Positions 18,224 through 27,684 of a stretch of 64,000 bases of DNA are shown here, one piece after another. The first letter of the stretch is position 1; the number at the start of each line of letters is the position of its first letter. The position numbers and the translations under genes were made by a program. The notes under the pieces are model-generated. The model was given only the letters and a program-made list of their open reading frames with translations, ran no database searches and was not told the DNA's origin. The DNA is from Rhodoferax potami (GTDB taxonomy: Bacteria; Pseudomonadota; Gammaproteobacteria; Burkholderiales; Burkholderiaceae_C), in assembly GCF_032193765.1 (NCBI RefSeq), contig NZ_JAVBIJ010000001.1, forward strand, positions 434,001 through 498,000, written 5' to 3'.

Positions 18224-19624
18224 ATGCTCCTGTCCCCCCGAATTTTCAAAGCCTACGACATCCGCGGTACCGTACCCTCCACGCTGTCGCCCGAGGTGGC
18301 ACACCTGCTGGGCCGTGCCTTTGGCGCGCTGGTGCGCGAGCAGGGCGGCGGTGTGGTGGCGGTGGGCCGCGATGGCCGGCTGAGCAGCCCTGCGTTGGTA
18401 GAGGCGCTGATACTTGGCCTGTCACATGCGGGCGTGCAGGTGATCGACATCGGCCAGAGCACTACGCCGCAGCTGTACTTCGCAACCCACACCCTGTGCC
18501 AGCACGGCATTCAGGTGACCGGCAGCCACAACCCCAAAAACGACAACGGCTTCAAGATGGTGTTGCACCGCCAGGCCTTGTATGGCGACGCGGTGCAGGA
18601 CCTGCGCCAGCGCATGGAGGCGCTGCTGGCGAGCCCGGTCGCTGACGTGGCGCCCTTGCCTGCCACGCCTGTGCAAATGGCTGATGTGCTGCCCGCCTAC
18701 CGCGCGCGCATCGTCCAAGACATTCAGCTGGCCCGCCGCATGAAGGTGGTGGTGGACAGCGGTAATGGCGTAGCCGGTGCCAGCGCGCCTGATTTGTTGC
18801 GCGCTATCGGCTGCGAGGTGCAGGAACTGCACAGCGTGGTGGATGGCAACTTTCCAAACCATCACCCCGACCCCAGCCGCCCTGAAAACTTGGCGGACCT
18901 GGTGCGCGCCTTGCGCGATGGCGATGCCGAAGTGGGCTTGGCCTTCGATGGCGATGGCGACCGCGTGGCGGTGGTCACCCGCGATGGGGCAACCATCCAT
19001 ACCGACCGACAGCTGATGTTGCTGGCCCCCGATGTGCTGACGCGCCACCCCGGCGCAGCGATCGTGTTCGATGCCAAATGCAGCCAAGGATTGGCCCCGG
19101 TGATCGAGGCCGCCGGCGGCATGCCGGTGATGGACCGCACCGGCCACTCGCTGATCAAAGCCAAGATGCGCGAGTTAAATGCCCCTTTGGGCGGCGAGGT
19201 CAGCGGCCACTTGTTTTTCGGCGACCGCTGGTTCGGCTTTGACGACGGCACCTATGCCGCCTGTCGCCTGCTGGAAGTGCTGAGCCGCAGTGCGGACGCC
19301 AACGCCGTGCTGCACGCGCTACCCGATAGCTACATTACTCCTGAACTGCACATTGCCTGCCAAGAGGGCGAAGCCCATGCCTTGGTGGATCAGCTACTCG
19401 CCACACTCACACCGGGTGCATATGCCCGCCTCAACACCGTAGACGGTCTGCGCGTGGACTGGCCCGATGGCTTCGGCCTGCTGCGAGCCTCCAACACCAC
19501 CCCGGTGCTAGTGATGCGCTGCGAAGGCCGCACGCCCGAAGCGCTGGCCCGCATTCAGGCCTTGCTGATGGAGTGGGTGCGCCGCATCCGACCCGATGCC
19601 ATGCTCGTGGAGGCTTCCCATTGA
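18224..19624 (+). CDS. Phosphomannomutase/phosphoglucomutase
   Basis: A 466-residue alpha-D-phosphohexomutase of the AlgC/ManB type, converting hexose-6-phosphate to hexose-1-phosphate for nucleotide sugar, LPS or exopolysaccharide synthesis. The phosphoserine is S101 in VTGSHNPKNDNGFK, the metal loop is AFDGDGDRVAVV, and the sugar loop is GEVSGHLFF. ATG 18224 opens directly into the conserved IFKAYDIRGT. Its stop overlaps the TTG start of waaC, tying it to LPS core synthesis. Confidence 0.93.
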   Translation: MLLSPRIFKAYDIRGTVPSTLSPEVAHLLGRAFGALVREQGGGVVAVGRDGRLSSPALVEALILGLSHAGVQVIDIGQSTTPQLYFATHTLCQHGIQVTGSHNPKNDNGFKMVLHRQALYGDAVQDLRQRMEALLASPVADVAPLPATPVQMADVLPAYRARIVQDIQLARRMKVVVDSGNGVAGASAPDLLRAIGCEVQELHSVVDGNFPNHHPDPSRPENLADLVRALRDGDAEVGLAFDGDGDRVAVVTRDGATIHTDRQLMLLAPDVLTRHPGAAIVFDAKCSQGLAPVIEAAGGMPVMDRTGHSLIKAKMRELNAPLGGEVSGHLFFGDRWFGFDDGTYAACRLLEVLSRSADANAVLHALPDSYITPELHIACQEGEAHALVDQLLATLTPGAYARLNTVDGLRVDWPDGFGLLRASNTTPVLVMRCEGRTPEALARIQALLMEWVRRIRPDAMLVEASH

Positions 19625-20676
19625 AAGCGCCTCAAAAGATTTTGATCGTCAAACTCTCGTCTTTGGGAGATGTGGTGCATGCGATGCCGGCAGTGCAAGA
19701 CCTGCGCGCCGCATTTCCCCGGGCCCGCATTGACTGGGTGGTGGAGCGCGGCTTTGCGCCGCTGGTGGCGCGCTGCGAAGGCGTGGCGCGTGTGATTCCG
19801 TGTGACATCCGCGCCTGGAGCAAAAAGCCATTTGCCGCTGTGACCCGTGCCGCTTGGCGCAGCTTCAAGGAGGACCTGCAGCAAGACGCCTATGACGCAG
19901 TGATTGACCTGCAAGGCCTGAGCAAGTCCGCACTGGTGGCTTGGCTTGCCCGCACCACGCCGGAAGGGCGCCGCTACGCTATGGCCAACCAGACCAAAGG
20001 CTCGGGCTACGAGGCGCCCACCCGCTGGGTGGCCGACACGGCCGTCACGCTGGAGCCCCATGTGCATGCGGTGCAGCGCGGTCGCTTGCTGTGTGCCCAG
20101 GCACTGGGCTACACCCATGCAGAGGCGCTGCGCTTCGGGCTGGTGGGCAAGGATTGCGCCTTGAGTGCGCCGCTGCCCAAACACCTGGGCCATGCTGAAA
20201 ACCCCTTTGTGCCCCGCAAGCCGCTGGTGGCGCTGGTGCACGGCACCTCGCGGGCCGACAAAGAATGGCCACTGGACCACTGGGTGGCCTTGGGCCGCCG
20301 GTTGAACAACGCTGGCTTTTGTGTGGCCTTGCCCCATGCCGGCGCCCGCGAGCTGGAGACCAGCCGGGCGATCGCCGCCGGGCTGGAGTCTGCGTGGGTA
20401 TTGCCCGCCGTGGGGCTGGATGTGCTGACTGACACCTTGGCCCATTGCGCAGGCGTGGTCGGGGTAGACAGCGGCGTGAGCCATATTGCGGTCGCACTCG
20501 ACCTGCCGCATGTGCAGATCTACAACTTCGACACCGCCTGGCGCACCGGCCCGGCAGCGCTGGATGCGCGGGGTAAGCCCGCGCGGCAATGCAGCGTTTT
20601 CGAAGAGCCGTACCCGGATGTGGAATCCGTGTGGTCCGCGTGGGAGTCGCTGGCGACCCCCGTGCTGAGCCGCTGA
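19621..20676 (+). CDS. waaC: Lipopolysaccharide heptosyltransferase I
   Basis: A 351-residue GT9-family enzyme that adds the first L-glycero-D-manno-heptose to Kdo on lipid A. It opens KILIVKLSSLGDVVHAMPAVQDLR and later shows VHGTSRADKEWPLDHW and VGVDSGVSHIAVAL, hallmarks of WaaC. The start is TTG 19621 in a TTGA overlap with the preceding mutase stop; the upstream in-frame ATG at 19573 would lie well inside that gene. The Kdo transferase gene waaA follows. Confidence 0.92.
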   Translation: MKAPQKILIVKLSSLGDVVHAMPAVQDLRAAFPRARIDWVVERGFAPLVARCEGVARVIPCDIRAWSKKPFAAVTRAAWRSFKEDLQQDAYDAVIDLQGLSKSALVAWLARTTPEGRRYAMANQTKGSGYEAPTRWVADTAVTLEPHVHAVQRGRLLCAQALGYTHAEALRFGLVGKDCALSAPLPKHLGHAENPFVPRKPLVALVHGTSRADKEWPLDHWVALGRRLNNAGFCVALPHAGARELETSRAIAAGLESAWVLPAVGLDVLTDTLAHCAGVVGVDSGVSHIAVALDLPHVQIYNFDTAWRTGPAALDARGKPARQCSVFEEPYPDVESVWSAWESLATPVLSR

Positions 20677-20693
20677 ATCTGCGCCCACCCACC

Positions 20694-22076
20694 ATGATGA
20701 TGCGTGCCCTCTATTCCTTGTTGACCTATGCCGCCCAGCCTTGGGTGCGCCGCAAACTGGCCCGCCGCGCCCAAGTAGAGCCGCTGTATGGCGAATGGGT
20801 GGAGCAGCGTTTCGGCCATTACGACGATGCGGTTCACTTCGCCCCACGGCCTGCCGCCGCAGCGGGTGGTGCACCGGTGGTCTGGTTGCACGCAGTGTCA
20901 CTGGGTGAAACCCGTGCCGCTGTCGCTTTGCTGGCGCGCTTGCGCGAGAGCCTGCCTGGCATGCGCCTGGTGCTGACCCACGGCACCGCCACAGGCCGTG
21001 AGGCTGGCAAGGCTTTGCTGCAGCCGGGCGATGTGCAGGTCTGGCAGCCGTGGGACACGCCCTCAGCGGTGGGCCGCTTTTTGGCGCACTTCCGGCCTGA
21101 CGTGGGCCTGCTTATGGAGACTGAGGTCTGGCCCAACCTGGTGGCCGGCTGCGCACAGCGCGGCGTGCCCCTGTGCCTGGTCAACGCCCGCATGAGCGAC
21201 AAGACCTACCAGCAATCCCGGCGCCTGCGCTGGCTGGCCGGCCCGGCCTATCGTGGCCTGCATGCGGTGTGGGCCCAGAGCGAAGCGGATGCCCAGCGCC
21301 TGCGCGCCTTGGGTGCGCCAGTGCAAGCTGTCTTGGGCAATTTCAAATTCGACGCCACCCCCAACGCCGCGCTGCTGGCCCAGGGCCGTGCTTGGCGCGC
21401 AGGCGCGGGTCGCCCGGTGCTGATGTTTGCCAGCTCGCGGGAAGGCGAAGAGCAGATGCTGCTCGACGTTTTGAAACAAAAGTGGCCTTTAGCGCAGGTG
21501 GATATTGCACAAGCAGCTCCTGAATCGATAGCAAATAGCGCGCAAACCAGCGCACGAATGCCCTTCCAGCTGCTGGTGGTGCCACGCCATCCGCAGCGCT
21601 TTGCCGAAGTCGCGCAGTTGTTTGCCGATGCCGGTTACACCGTGTCCCGCCGCAGCCAATGGGGTGAAGGACCAGAGAATGCGGACCTGTGGGTGGGCGA
21701 CTCGCTGGGTGAAATGGCGCTGTACTTCGGCATGGCCCATGTGGCTTTGCTGGGTGGCAGCTTTGCGCCCTTGGGCGGGCAGAACCTGATCGAGGCAGCG
21801 GCCTGCGGTGTGCCGGTTTTCATGGGCCCGCACCTTTTCAATTTCACAGAAGCCTCCACGCTGGCGGCGGAGGCCGGCGCCGCCCAGCGGTGCGAGGGCA
21901 TCGCCCACGCCGTGACGGAAGCGGCGGCAACGGCGGGTGATGCTGCCCGCTTGCACGGCATGCAAGACGCGGCTCTGGGCTTGGGTGCCGCGCACCGCGG
22001 CGCTGCATTGAAAACGGCCACCGAAGTGGCCGCTGTCGTGCGCCGGATCGCTATTACGGCACCAGCTGGCTGTTGA
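20694..22076 (+). CDS. waaA: 3-deoxy-D-manno-octulosonic acid transferase (Kdo transferase)
   Basis: A 460-residue membrane-associated GT30 enzyme that adds Kdo to lipid IVA. Typical segments are WLHAVSLGETRAA, LTHGTATGREAG, LMETEVWPNLVAGC, NARMSDKTYQQ, VVPRHPQRF and LGGSFAPLGGQNLIEAAACGVP. The start is the first of three consecutive ATG codons (20694–20702). Residues about 264–285 (PLAQVDIAQAAPESIANSAQ) are an extra segment encoded by an in-frame interspersed repeat just before the conserved VVPRHPQRF. The 3' end overlaps the convergent TolC-like gene by 23 bases. Confidence 0.93.
   Translation: MMMRALYSLLTYAAQPWVRRKLARRAQVEPLYGEWVEQRFGHYDDAVHFAPRPAAAAGGAPVVWLHAVSLGETRAAVALLARLRESLPGMRLVLTHGTATGREAGKALLQPGDVQVWQPWDTPSAVGRFLAHFRPDVGLLMETEVWPNLVAGCAQRGVPLCLVNARMSDKTYQQSRRLRWLAGPAYRGLHAVWAQSEADAQRLRALGAPVQAVLGNFKFDATPNAALLAQGRAWRAGAGRPVLMFASSREGEEQMLLDVLKQKWPLAQVDIAQAAPESIANSAQTSARMPFQLLVVPRHPQRFAEVAQLFADAGYTVSRRSQWGEGPENADLWVGDSLGEMALYFGMAHVALLGGSFAPLGGQNLIEAAACGVPVFMGPHLFNFTEASTLAAEAGAAQRCEGIAHAVTEAAATAGDAARLHGMQDAALGLGAAHRGAALKTATEVAAVVRRIAITAPAGC
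21484..21533 (+). repeat. Interspersed repeat inserted in frame in waaA
   Basis: Blocks GGCCTTTAGCGC, ATATTGCACAAGCAGCTCC and TGAATCGATAGC match the repeat in forward orientation over its full length. The reading frame stays open, adding roughly 16–25 residues (…LAQVDIAQAAPESIA…) to a variable loop of WaaA. Confidence 0.8.
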
Positions 22077-23388
22077 TGGGCGCGAGGTCGTCGGCCTTCA
22101 GGGTGCCGGCTGCCTGCTTGAGCTTCAGGCCGCCGACCAACACGTCGTAACGCGCCTTGGACAAACTGGCCTTGGTGCTGAACAACTGGCTCTGGCTGTT
22201 GAGCACATCGATGTTGATGCGCACACCTACCTGGTAGCCCAGCTTGTTGGCCTCCAAAGCGCTCTGGCTGGAGGCCTCGGCAGCTTCCAGCGCCTTGACC
22301 TGTGCCTGCCCGCTTTGCACTCCGAAGAATGCGGTGCGGGTGGCCTGCGCGATCGTGCGACGGCTGGCTTCGAGGTCGGTGCGGGCCTTGTCTTCGAGCG
22401 CCAGGGTTTCCTTGATGCGGTTTTGGGTGGCAAAGCCGGCAAACAAAGGCAGGTTGAAGCTCAAGCCCACGGTCGCCACATTCACCCGGGTATCGGCCAC
22501 GGCGGTCGAGGTTCCGTTGTTGTTGACCGCGGAGTAGCTGCCCGTGAGGTCGAGGGTGGGTTTGTGGCCGGCTTCGGCTTTGGTGGTTTCGAGTTGGGCC
22601 ACATCCAGCGCCACCTTGAGTTGGGTCAGCGCCGGATGCTGGGCATCCGCTTGCTGCACCCAGGCTTCGGGGTTGGCCGGCTCCAGCGGTGCCAAAACGA
22701 CCGGCGCTGCCAAGGGCTTGGGGCTGGCATTACTCATGCCGACCAGCTGGTTGAGGGCGATGGTTTTGACTCGAAGATCGTTCTCCGCCGCGAGTTCCTG
22801 GGCGACCACCAGATCAAAGCGGGCCTGGGCTTCGCGGGTGTCGGTGATGGTGGAGGTGCCCACCTCGAAATTGCGCTTGGCAGACGCGAGTTGCTCAGCC
22901 ACAGCCGCTTTCTGGGCTTTGACGAAGGTCAGGCTGTCGGTGGAGGCCAGTACATCAAAATAGGCTTGGCTCACCCGCACGATCAGGTCTTGTTCGGCGG
23001 ACTGCAGCTGGGCTTTTGCGGCTTCTACGCTCTTCATGCCTTGGTCGTAATTGGCCTTGTTGACAGGGCGGTACAGAGGCTGCGAGGCACTGATCGTGGC
23101 AGTTTGCGCGCCAAAGCTGCGATCGGGGTTGGGCAGCACTTCCTGGTTGGAGCGGCTTGCGCCGAGGGCAAAGTTGGCACTGGGCAGCAACAAGGCTTTG
23201 GCTTGCTCTGCTTTGGCCAGGTTGGCATCAAACAAGCTCTTGGCGGACTGGTAGCTGGCGTCATAACCGCGCGCAGCGGTGTAGAGGTCTTGCAGGCTTT
23301 GGGCCGATGCCGGCACGGCGGCGCCGAAACCGGCGACGGCCAGCGCCATGGTCAACACAGGCAGGCGAGGGGTGAAAAGGCGGTGCAT
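22054..23388 (-). CDS. tolC: TolC-family outer membrane efflux channel
   Basis: A 444-residue outer-membrane factor with a signal peptide (LTMALAVAGFGAAVPASAQ) and two OEP repeats of long alpha-helices, opening SLQDLYTAARGYDASYQSAKSLFDANLAKAEQAKALLLPS, and containing NYDQGMKSVEAAKAQLQSAEQDLIVRVSQAYFDVL. It would form the trimeric exit duct for RND or type I pumps. The start ATG 23388 opens the signal peptide. It ends the minus-strand series regulator–adaptor–pump–pcm–rhodanese–tolC, supporting service of the adjacent RND pump. The C-terminus lacks a long His-rich tail. Confidence 0.92.
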   Translation of the reverse strand: MHRLFTPRLPVLTMALAVAGFGAAVPASAQSLQDLYTAARGYDASYQSAKSLFDANLAKAEQAKALLLPSANFALGASRSNQEVLPNPDRSFGAQTATISASQPLYRPVNKANYDQGMKSVEAAKAQLQSAEQDLIVRVSQAYFDVLASTDSLTFVKAQKAAVAEQLASAKRNFEVGTSTITDTREAQARFDLVVAQELAAENDLRVKTIALNQLVGMSNASPKPLAAPVVLAPLEPANPEAWVQQADAQHPALTQLKVALDVAQLETTKAEAGHKPTLDLTGSYSAVNNNGTSTAVADTRVNVATVGLSFNLPLFAGFATQNRIKETLALEDKARTDLEASRRTIAQATRTAFFGVQSGQAQVKALEAAEASSQSALEANKLGYQVGVRINIDVLNSQSQLFSTKASLSKARYDVLVGGLKLKQAAGTLKADDLAPINSQLVP

Positions 23389-23440
23389 GAAGGGCTTTCT
23401 CAGTCGGAAGGTCAAAAAACAGGGTCTCGGGGCGGTGCGG

Positions 23441-23782
23441 TCAGTAGCGTGGCACGGTGCTGTCGCGCTCGGCCGACCAGGCCTCAATACCGCCGGCGAT
23501 ATTGGCCAGCTCTGCGAAGCCGCGGCTTTGCAGAAACATGGCAACTTGCATGCTGCGCGCACCGTGGTGGCACAAGCAGGCAATCGGCCGGTCGGTGGGC
23601 AGCTCGGTCAGGCGCACCGGTATCACCCCCATGGGAATCCCTATGACTTCGAATCCGTCCGGCACCACACTAGCCAAAGCCAGCTCGTGGGGCTCGCGCA
23701 CATCCAGCACCAAGGGCTGGCCGCTGCCTTCGACGCTGGCGTACCAGGCCTCGAGGTCGGTGGGACGGATTTGACTGATCAT
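23441..23782 (-). CDS. Rhodanese-like domain protein
   Basis: A 113-residue single rhodanese domain. The catalytic cysteine lies in the loop IACLCHHGARSMQVAMFL, preceded by PLVLDVREPHELALA and followed by ANIAGGIEAWS. Such proteins carry persulfide sulfur or serve as small sulfurtransferases. The start ATG 23782 opens MISQIRPTDLEAW. It lies 17 bases downstream of pcm and 52 bases upstream of tolC on the same strand; the pcm–rhodanese–tolC order is, to my knowledge, common in this bacterial group. Confidence 0.9.
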   Translation of the reverse strand: MISQIRPTDLEAWYASVEGSGQPLVLDVREPHELALASVVPDGFEVIGIPMGVIPVRLTELPTDRPIACLCHHGARSMQVAMFLQSRGFAELANIAGGIEAWSAERDSTVPRY

Positions 23783-23799
23783 GCGATTCGTTTCGGGGT

Positions 23800-24453
23800 T
23801 TAGAACTGGAAGCGTGCTGGTTCTGCAAAGCCTTGCAGGCGCTGGACCACGGTTTCCCAGGTGGCCGAGCTGCGGAAGTCGGTTTCGCTGGTGCGAGTCA
23901 CGATGGTGCATTGCATGACCGGGTCATCGCCCACGATCACGCCCAAGCGACCGCCGATGGTCAGGTGTTTGAGCAGGTCTTGTGGAACCTGGCCGACCGA
24001 GCCGCTGAGGACGATCACATCAAACTTGCCTTCGGACGCACCCAGCTTGGAGCCATCGGCTTCACGCACGGTGACGTTGCCCAGCCCGGCTTTGGCCAGG
24101 TTGCTACGGGCCATGGCGGCGAGTTCCGGCACGATTTCCAGGGTCAACACCTGGCGTGCGCGGTGCGCCAGCAAGGCGGCCATGAAGCCGGAGCCTGCTC
24201 CGACTTCCAACACGGTTTCGTGGGGCTGCACCATCAGGTCTTGCAGCATGCGGGCTTCCAGACGGGGTGCCAGCATGCATTGGCCTGCAGGGAGCGGGAT
24301 CTCAGTGTCGGCAAAAGCTAGGGCGCGGTGGGCTTCCGGCACAAAGTCTTCGCGGTGGATGGTGCCCAGCAACTCCAGCACCTGGAGGTCGAGCACATTC
24401 CAGGGACGGATTTGTTGCTCGATCATGTTGAAGCGGGCTTGGTTCGAATGCAT
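23800..24453 (-). CDS. pcm: Protein-L-isoaspartate O-methyltransferase family protein
   Basis: A 217-residue SAM-dependent methyltransferase related to Pcm, which repairs isoaspartyl damage in proteins. It shows MIEQQIRPWNVLD, the SAM motif VLEVGAGSGFMAALLA (about residues 80–95), and LGVIVGDDPVMQ. The usual catalytic-loop motif of true Pcm is only weakly kept (APRLEARMLQ), as in many beta-proteobacterial members, so another small-molecule or protein substrate is possible. The start ATG 24453 is chosen because it opens MHSNQARFNMIEQQI. Confidence 0.85.
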   Translation of the reverse strand: MHSNQARFNMIEQQIRPWNVLDLQVLELLGTIHREDFVPEAHRALAFADTEIPLPAGQCMLAPRLEARMLQDLMVQPHETVLEVGAGSGFMAALLAHRARQVLTLEIVPELAAMARSNLAKAGLGNVTVREADGSKLGASEGKFDVIVLSGSVGQVPQDLLKHLTIGGRLGVIVGDDPVMQCTIVTRTSETDFRSSATWETVVQRLQGFAEPARFQF

Positions 24454-24495
24454 GGCGAAGTTTCCTTGGGTCACGTTAAACAGGTGTGACAAATT

Positions 24496-27400
24496 TTACC
24501 GGCCGGGGGCGGGCGCTTTGCGCCATAGGCGCAGGGCCCAGGCCGCAAGGTCGTCCATGTAGCAATACACCACCGGCACGACCACCAGCGTCAAGAGCGA
24601 GGAGGTGATCACCCCGCCGATCACCGCTTGGCCCATGGGGGCGCGCATTTCGGCACCTTCACTCAGGGCAAAGGCCAGCGGCACCATGCCGAAGATCATG
24701 GCCAGGGTGGTCATCAAAATGGGGCGCAAGCGCACTTTGGCGGCCAGCAGCAAGGCCTCCGAGCGGGGCAGGCCCGGTACCGTGCGGCCCTGCGCGTCGG
24801 TGCTGTCTTCACGGGCGCGGATGGCAAAGTCCACCAGCAAAATCGCATTTTTGGTGACCAGGCCCATCAGCATCACCACCCCGATGATGGAGAACATGGA
24901 GAGCGTGGAGTTGAACATCATTAGCGCCAGCACCACGCCGATCAGCGTGAGCGGCAGAGATGTCATGAGCGCCAGCGGCTGCAAAAAGCTCTTGAATTGG
25001 CTGGCCAGAATCATGTAGATGAACACAATGGCCAGCACCAGCGCTGAGATGGCGTAACCAAAGGCCTCTGCCATGTCTTTGGTGGAGCCGCTGAATTTGT
25101 AGCTGTAGCCGGGCGGCAGGCTGATGCTGTCCATGGCGGCGCGGATGTCGGCAGACACTTCGCCCGCCGAGCGGCCTGACACGTTGCCGCTGATGGAGAC
25201 TTCACGGGTCAGGTCGCGCCGGTTGATCTGGTTGGGGCCGGTGGAATCACGCACATTCGCCACCTGGTTGAGCCGGACGATGCGTGCACTGCCATCGGCA
25301 TTGCTGCCCACGGTGAAGGGCAGTCGCTCCAGGTCCGCCGCGGCATTGCGCGCATCGGGTGCGAGGCGCACGTTCACGTCGTAGGTCTGGTCATCCGGTG
25401 CGCGCCAGTTGCCGACGGTCTTGCCGGCAATCAGGGTGCGCAGGCTGCTGCCGATCTGGGTGACGTTCAGCCCGAGGTCCGAGGCGGCTTCGCGTTTGAC
25501 CTGCACTTCCAGCGTAGGCTTGTTGGGCTTCATGCTGGAGTCGAGGTCCACCAGGCCGGGCACATCGCGCACCTTCTCCAAGGCCAGGGTGGTCAGGCGT
25601 TCCAGCTCCCGGGTGTCCGGTCCTTGGATGGAGAACAGAATTTGCTTCTGGCCCCCCACCGAGTCCAGCAGACCCACGTGGGTGACGGTAATGCCCGCCA
25701 CATTGCGCAGACGTTGGCGTAGCGTCACCGACATCTGGTCCACGCTCTGGTTGCGGTCTTTGCGGTCTACCAGCCGGATGTAGATGTTGGCGTAAATCTT
25801 TCCTTGGGCGTTGCCGGTGTTGATGGTGGTGAGGGTGTAGCGCACCTCCGGAAACTCGCGGATGATGGCTTCGACCTGCTTGGCCCGGGCTTCGGTGACC
25901 TCGAGCGACGAGCCCACCGGGGTGTTGAAGGTCAGCGAGGTTTCAGAGAAGTCGGACTTGGGCACAAACTCCGTCCCCAGCAAAGGCACCATGAAGACAC
26001 TGCCGACAAAGATGGCCACCGCTATCAACACCGTGGCCAGCTTGTGCAGCAGCGCCCAGCGCAGGATGCTTTGGTACCCCTCTGCCAAGGTCTCGGTGCC
26101 GCGGTCGAACCAACCGGTCACCCGGCCAATCGTCTTGTCGTAAAGGCCCAAGGGGCCTTGGCTGCCATCCCGCGCTTTGCCGTGGTGTTCAATGCTCGGG
26201 TCGTGCCAGATGCTGGAGAGCATCGGGTCGAGGGTGAAGCTCACAAACATCGAAATCAGCACCGCCGCCACGATGGTGATGCCGAATTCGTGAAAAAACT
26301 TGCCGATGATGCCGCCCATGAACCCGATGGGCAGAAACACCGCCACGATGGACAGCGTGGTGGCCAGCACCGCGAGACCAATCTCCTGGGTGCCGTCCAG
26401 CGACGCTTGATAGGCGTTTTTGCCCATCTGCACGTGGCGCACGATGTTTTCGCGTACCACGATCGCATCGTCAATCAACAGGCCCACGCACAACGACAGG
26501 GCCATCAGGGTGATCATGTTGATGGTGAACCCGAAGGCATCCATGAACAGAAAGGTGCCGATCAGCGCAATCGGCAGCGTGAGGCCGGTAATGACGGTGG
26601 AGCGCCACGAGTTCAGGAACAAGAACACGATGAGCACGGTGAGCACCGCGCCCTCAATCAGCGTCTGGCGCACGTTGTTGACCGACACCCGGATCTGGCG
26701 CGAGCCATCGGTAATTTGCTCCAGCCGCACGCCCGGGGGCAGCTGTTTTTGCATCTCCGCCAGTGCTTTGACCAGGCCGTCCACTACCACGATCGTGTTT
26801 TCGTCTTGCGACTTCTGCACATTCATCAGCAGGGTGCGCTGGCCGTTGTAGAGGGCCAGGGTCTCGGCCTCCTGGGCGCCATCGGCCACACGGGCCACCT
26901 GGTCCAGCCGCACCGGGGTGCCATTTTTACGGGCCACGATGATGCGGCCGAAATCTTCGGGGCGCTGCATACGCGCTTGGATCTGGATCACCCGCTCCTG
27001 GGTGTCAGATTGCAGGGTGCCCAAGGGCAGGTCTTGGTTCTCCGCGGCGACCGCACTCACCACCTGGTCGGGCGTGATGCCGAACGACTCCAGCGCTTGC
27101 GGGTTCAGGTAGAGGTTGATTTCGCGCTTGGTACCCCCCACCAGGGTGACCGAGCCCACGCCGCGCACGTTCTCCAGCCGCTTTTTGAAATTCTGTTCTG
27201 CCCAGTTGGTCAGCTCTACCGCGCTCAGGGCGGTGCCGCTTTGGGTGTCGGGCAATACTGCTACCGACCAGACGGCTCGGGACGAGGGGTCAAACCGCAG
27301 GACGCGGGGTTCTTTGACTTCGCTGCGCAGCAGGGGTTTGACGGTGGCAATTTTCTCGCGCACGTCTTCTGCAGCTTTGCGGCCGTCCACATGCAGGCCG

Positions 27401-27684
27401 AATTCGATGATCACCAGGCTTTGGCCTTCGTAGCTGCGCGAGGTGAGCGCGTTGATGCCGGCAATGGCGTTCACGCCTTCTTCCACCTTTTTGGAGACTT
27501 CGCTCTCCACAATTTCGGGGGATGCGCCGGGGTAGTCGGTAATCACCACCACCACTGGAAAGTCGATGCTGGGGAACTGGTCTACCTGCAGACGCTGCAG
27601 GGAGAACATGCCCAACACCACCAGGGCCAGCATGACCATGGTGGCAAACACCGGGTTTTGCAAACTAACGCGGGTGAACCACAT
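24496..27684 (-). CDS. RND efflux pump inner-membrane permease (HAE1/AcrB-like)
   Basis: A 1062-residue proton-driven pump with twelve transmembrane helices and two large periplasmic loops. It opens [37 protein letters not shown]. The paired aspartates of helix 4 are in [13 protein letters not shown] near residue 405, and the helix-10 lysine is in [15 protein letters not shown]. The length is normal. Its ATG overlaps the adaptor stop codon by one base. Substrates cannot be told from sequence, though it is closer to multidrug than to heavy-metal pumps. Confidence 0.94.
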   Translation of the reverse strand: MWFTRVSLQNPVFATMVMLALVVLGMFSLQRLQVDQFPSIDFPVVVVITDYPGASPEIVESEVSKKVEEGVNAIAGINALTSRSYEGQSLVIIEFGLHVDGRKAAEDVREKIATVKPLLRSEVKEPRVLRFDPSSRAVWSVAVLPDTQSGTALSAVELTNWAEQNFKKRLENVRGVGSVTLVGGTKREINLYLNPQALESFGITPDQVVSAVAAENQDLPLGTLQSDTQERVIQIQARMQRPEDFGRIIVARKNGTPVRLDQVARVADGAQEAETLALYNGQRTLLMNVQKSQDENTIVVVDGLVKALAEMQKQLPPGVRLEQITDGSRQIRVSVNNVRQTLIEGAVLTVLIVFLFLNSWRSTVITGLTLPIALIGTFLFMDAFGFTINMITLMALSLCVGLLIDDAIVVRENIVRHVQMGKNAYQASLDGTQEIGLAVLATTLSIVAVFLPIGFMGGIIGKFFHEFGITIVAAVLISMFVSFTLDPMLSSIWHDPSIEHHGKARDGSQGPLGLYDKTIGRVTGWFDRGTETLAEGYQSILRWALLHKLATVLIAVAIFVGSVFMVPLLGTEFVPKSDFSETSLTFNTPVGSSLEVTEARAKQVEAIIREFPEVRYTLTTINTGNAQGKIYANIYIRLVDRKDRNQSVDQMSVTLRQRLRNVAGITVTHVGLLDSVGGQKQILFSIQGPDTRELERLTTLALEKVRDVPGLVDLDSSMKPNKPTLEVQVKREAASDLGLNVTQIGSSLRTLIAGKTVGNWRAPDDQTYDVNVRLAPDARNAAADLERLPFTVGSNADGSARIVRLNQVANVRDSTGPNQINRRDLTREVSISGNVSGRSAGEVSADIRAAMDSISLPPGYSYKFSGSTKDMAEAFGYAISALVLAIVFIYMILASQFKSFLQPLALMTSLPLTLIGVVLALMMFNSTLSMFSIIGVVMLMGLVTKNAILLVDFAIRAREDSTDAQGRTVPGLPRSEALLLAAKVRLRPILMTTLAMIFGMVPLAFALSEGAEMRAPMGQAVIGGVITSSLLTLVVVPVVYCYMDDLAAWALRLWRKAPAPGR

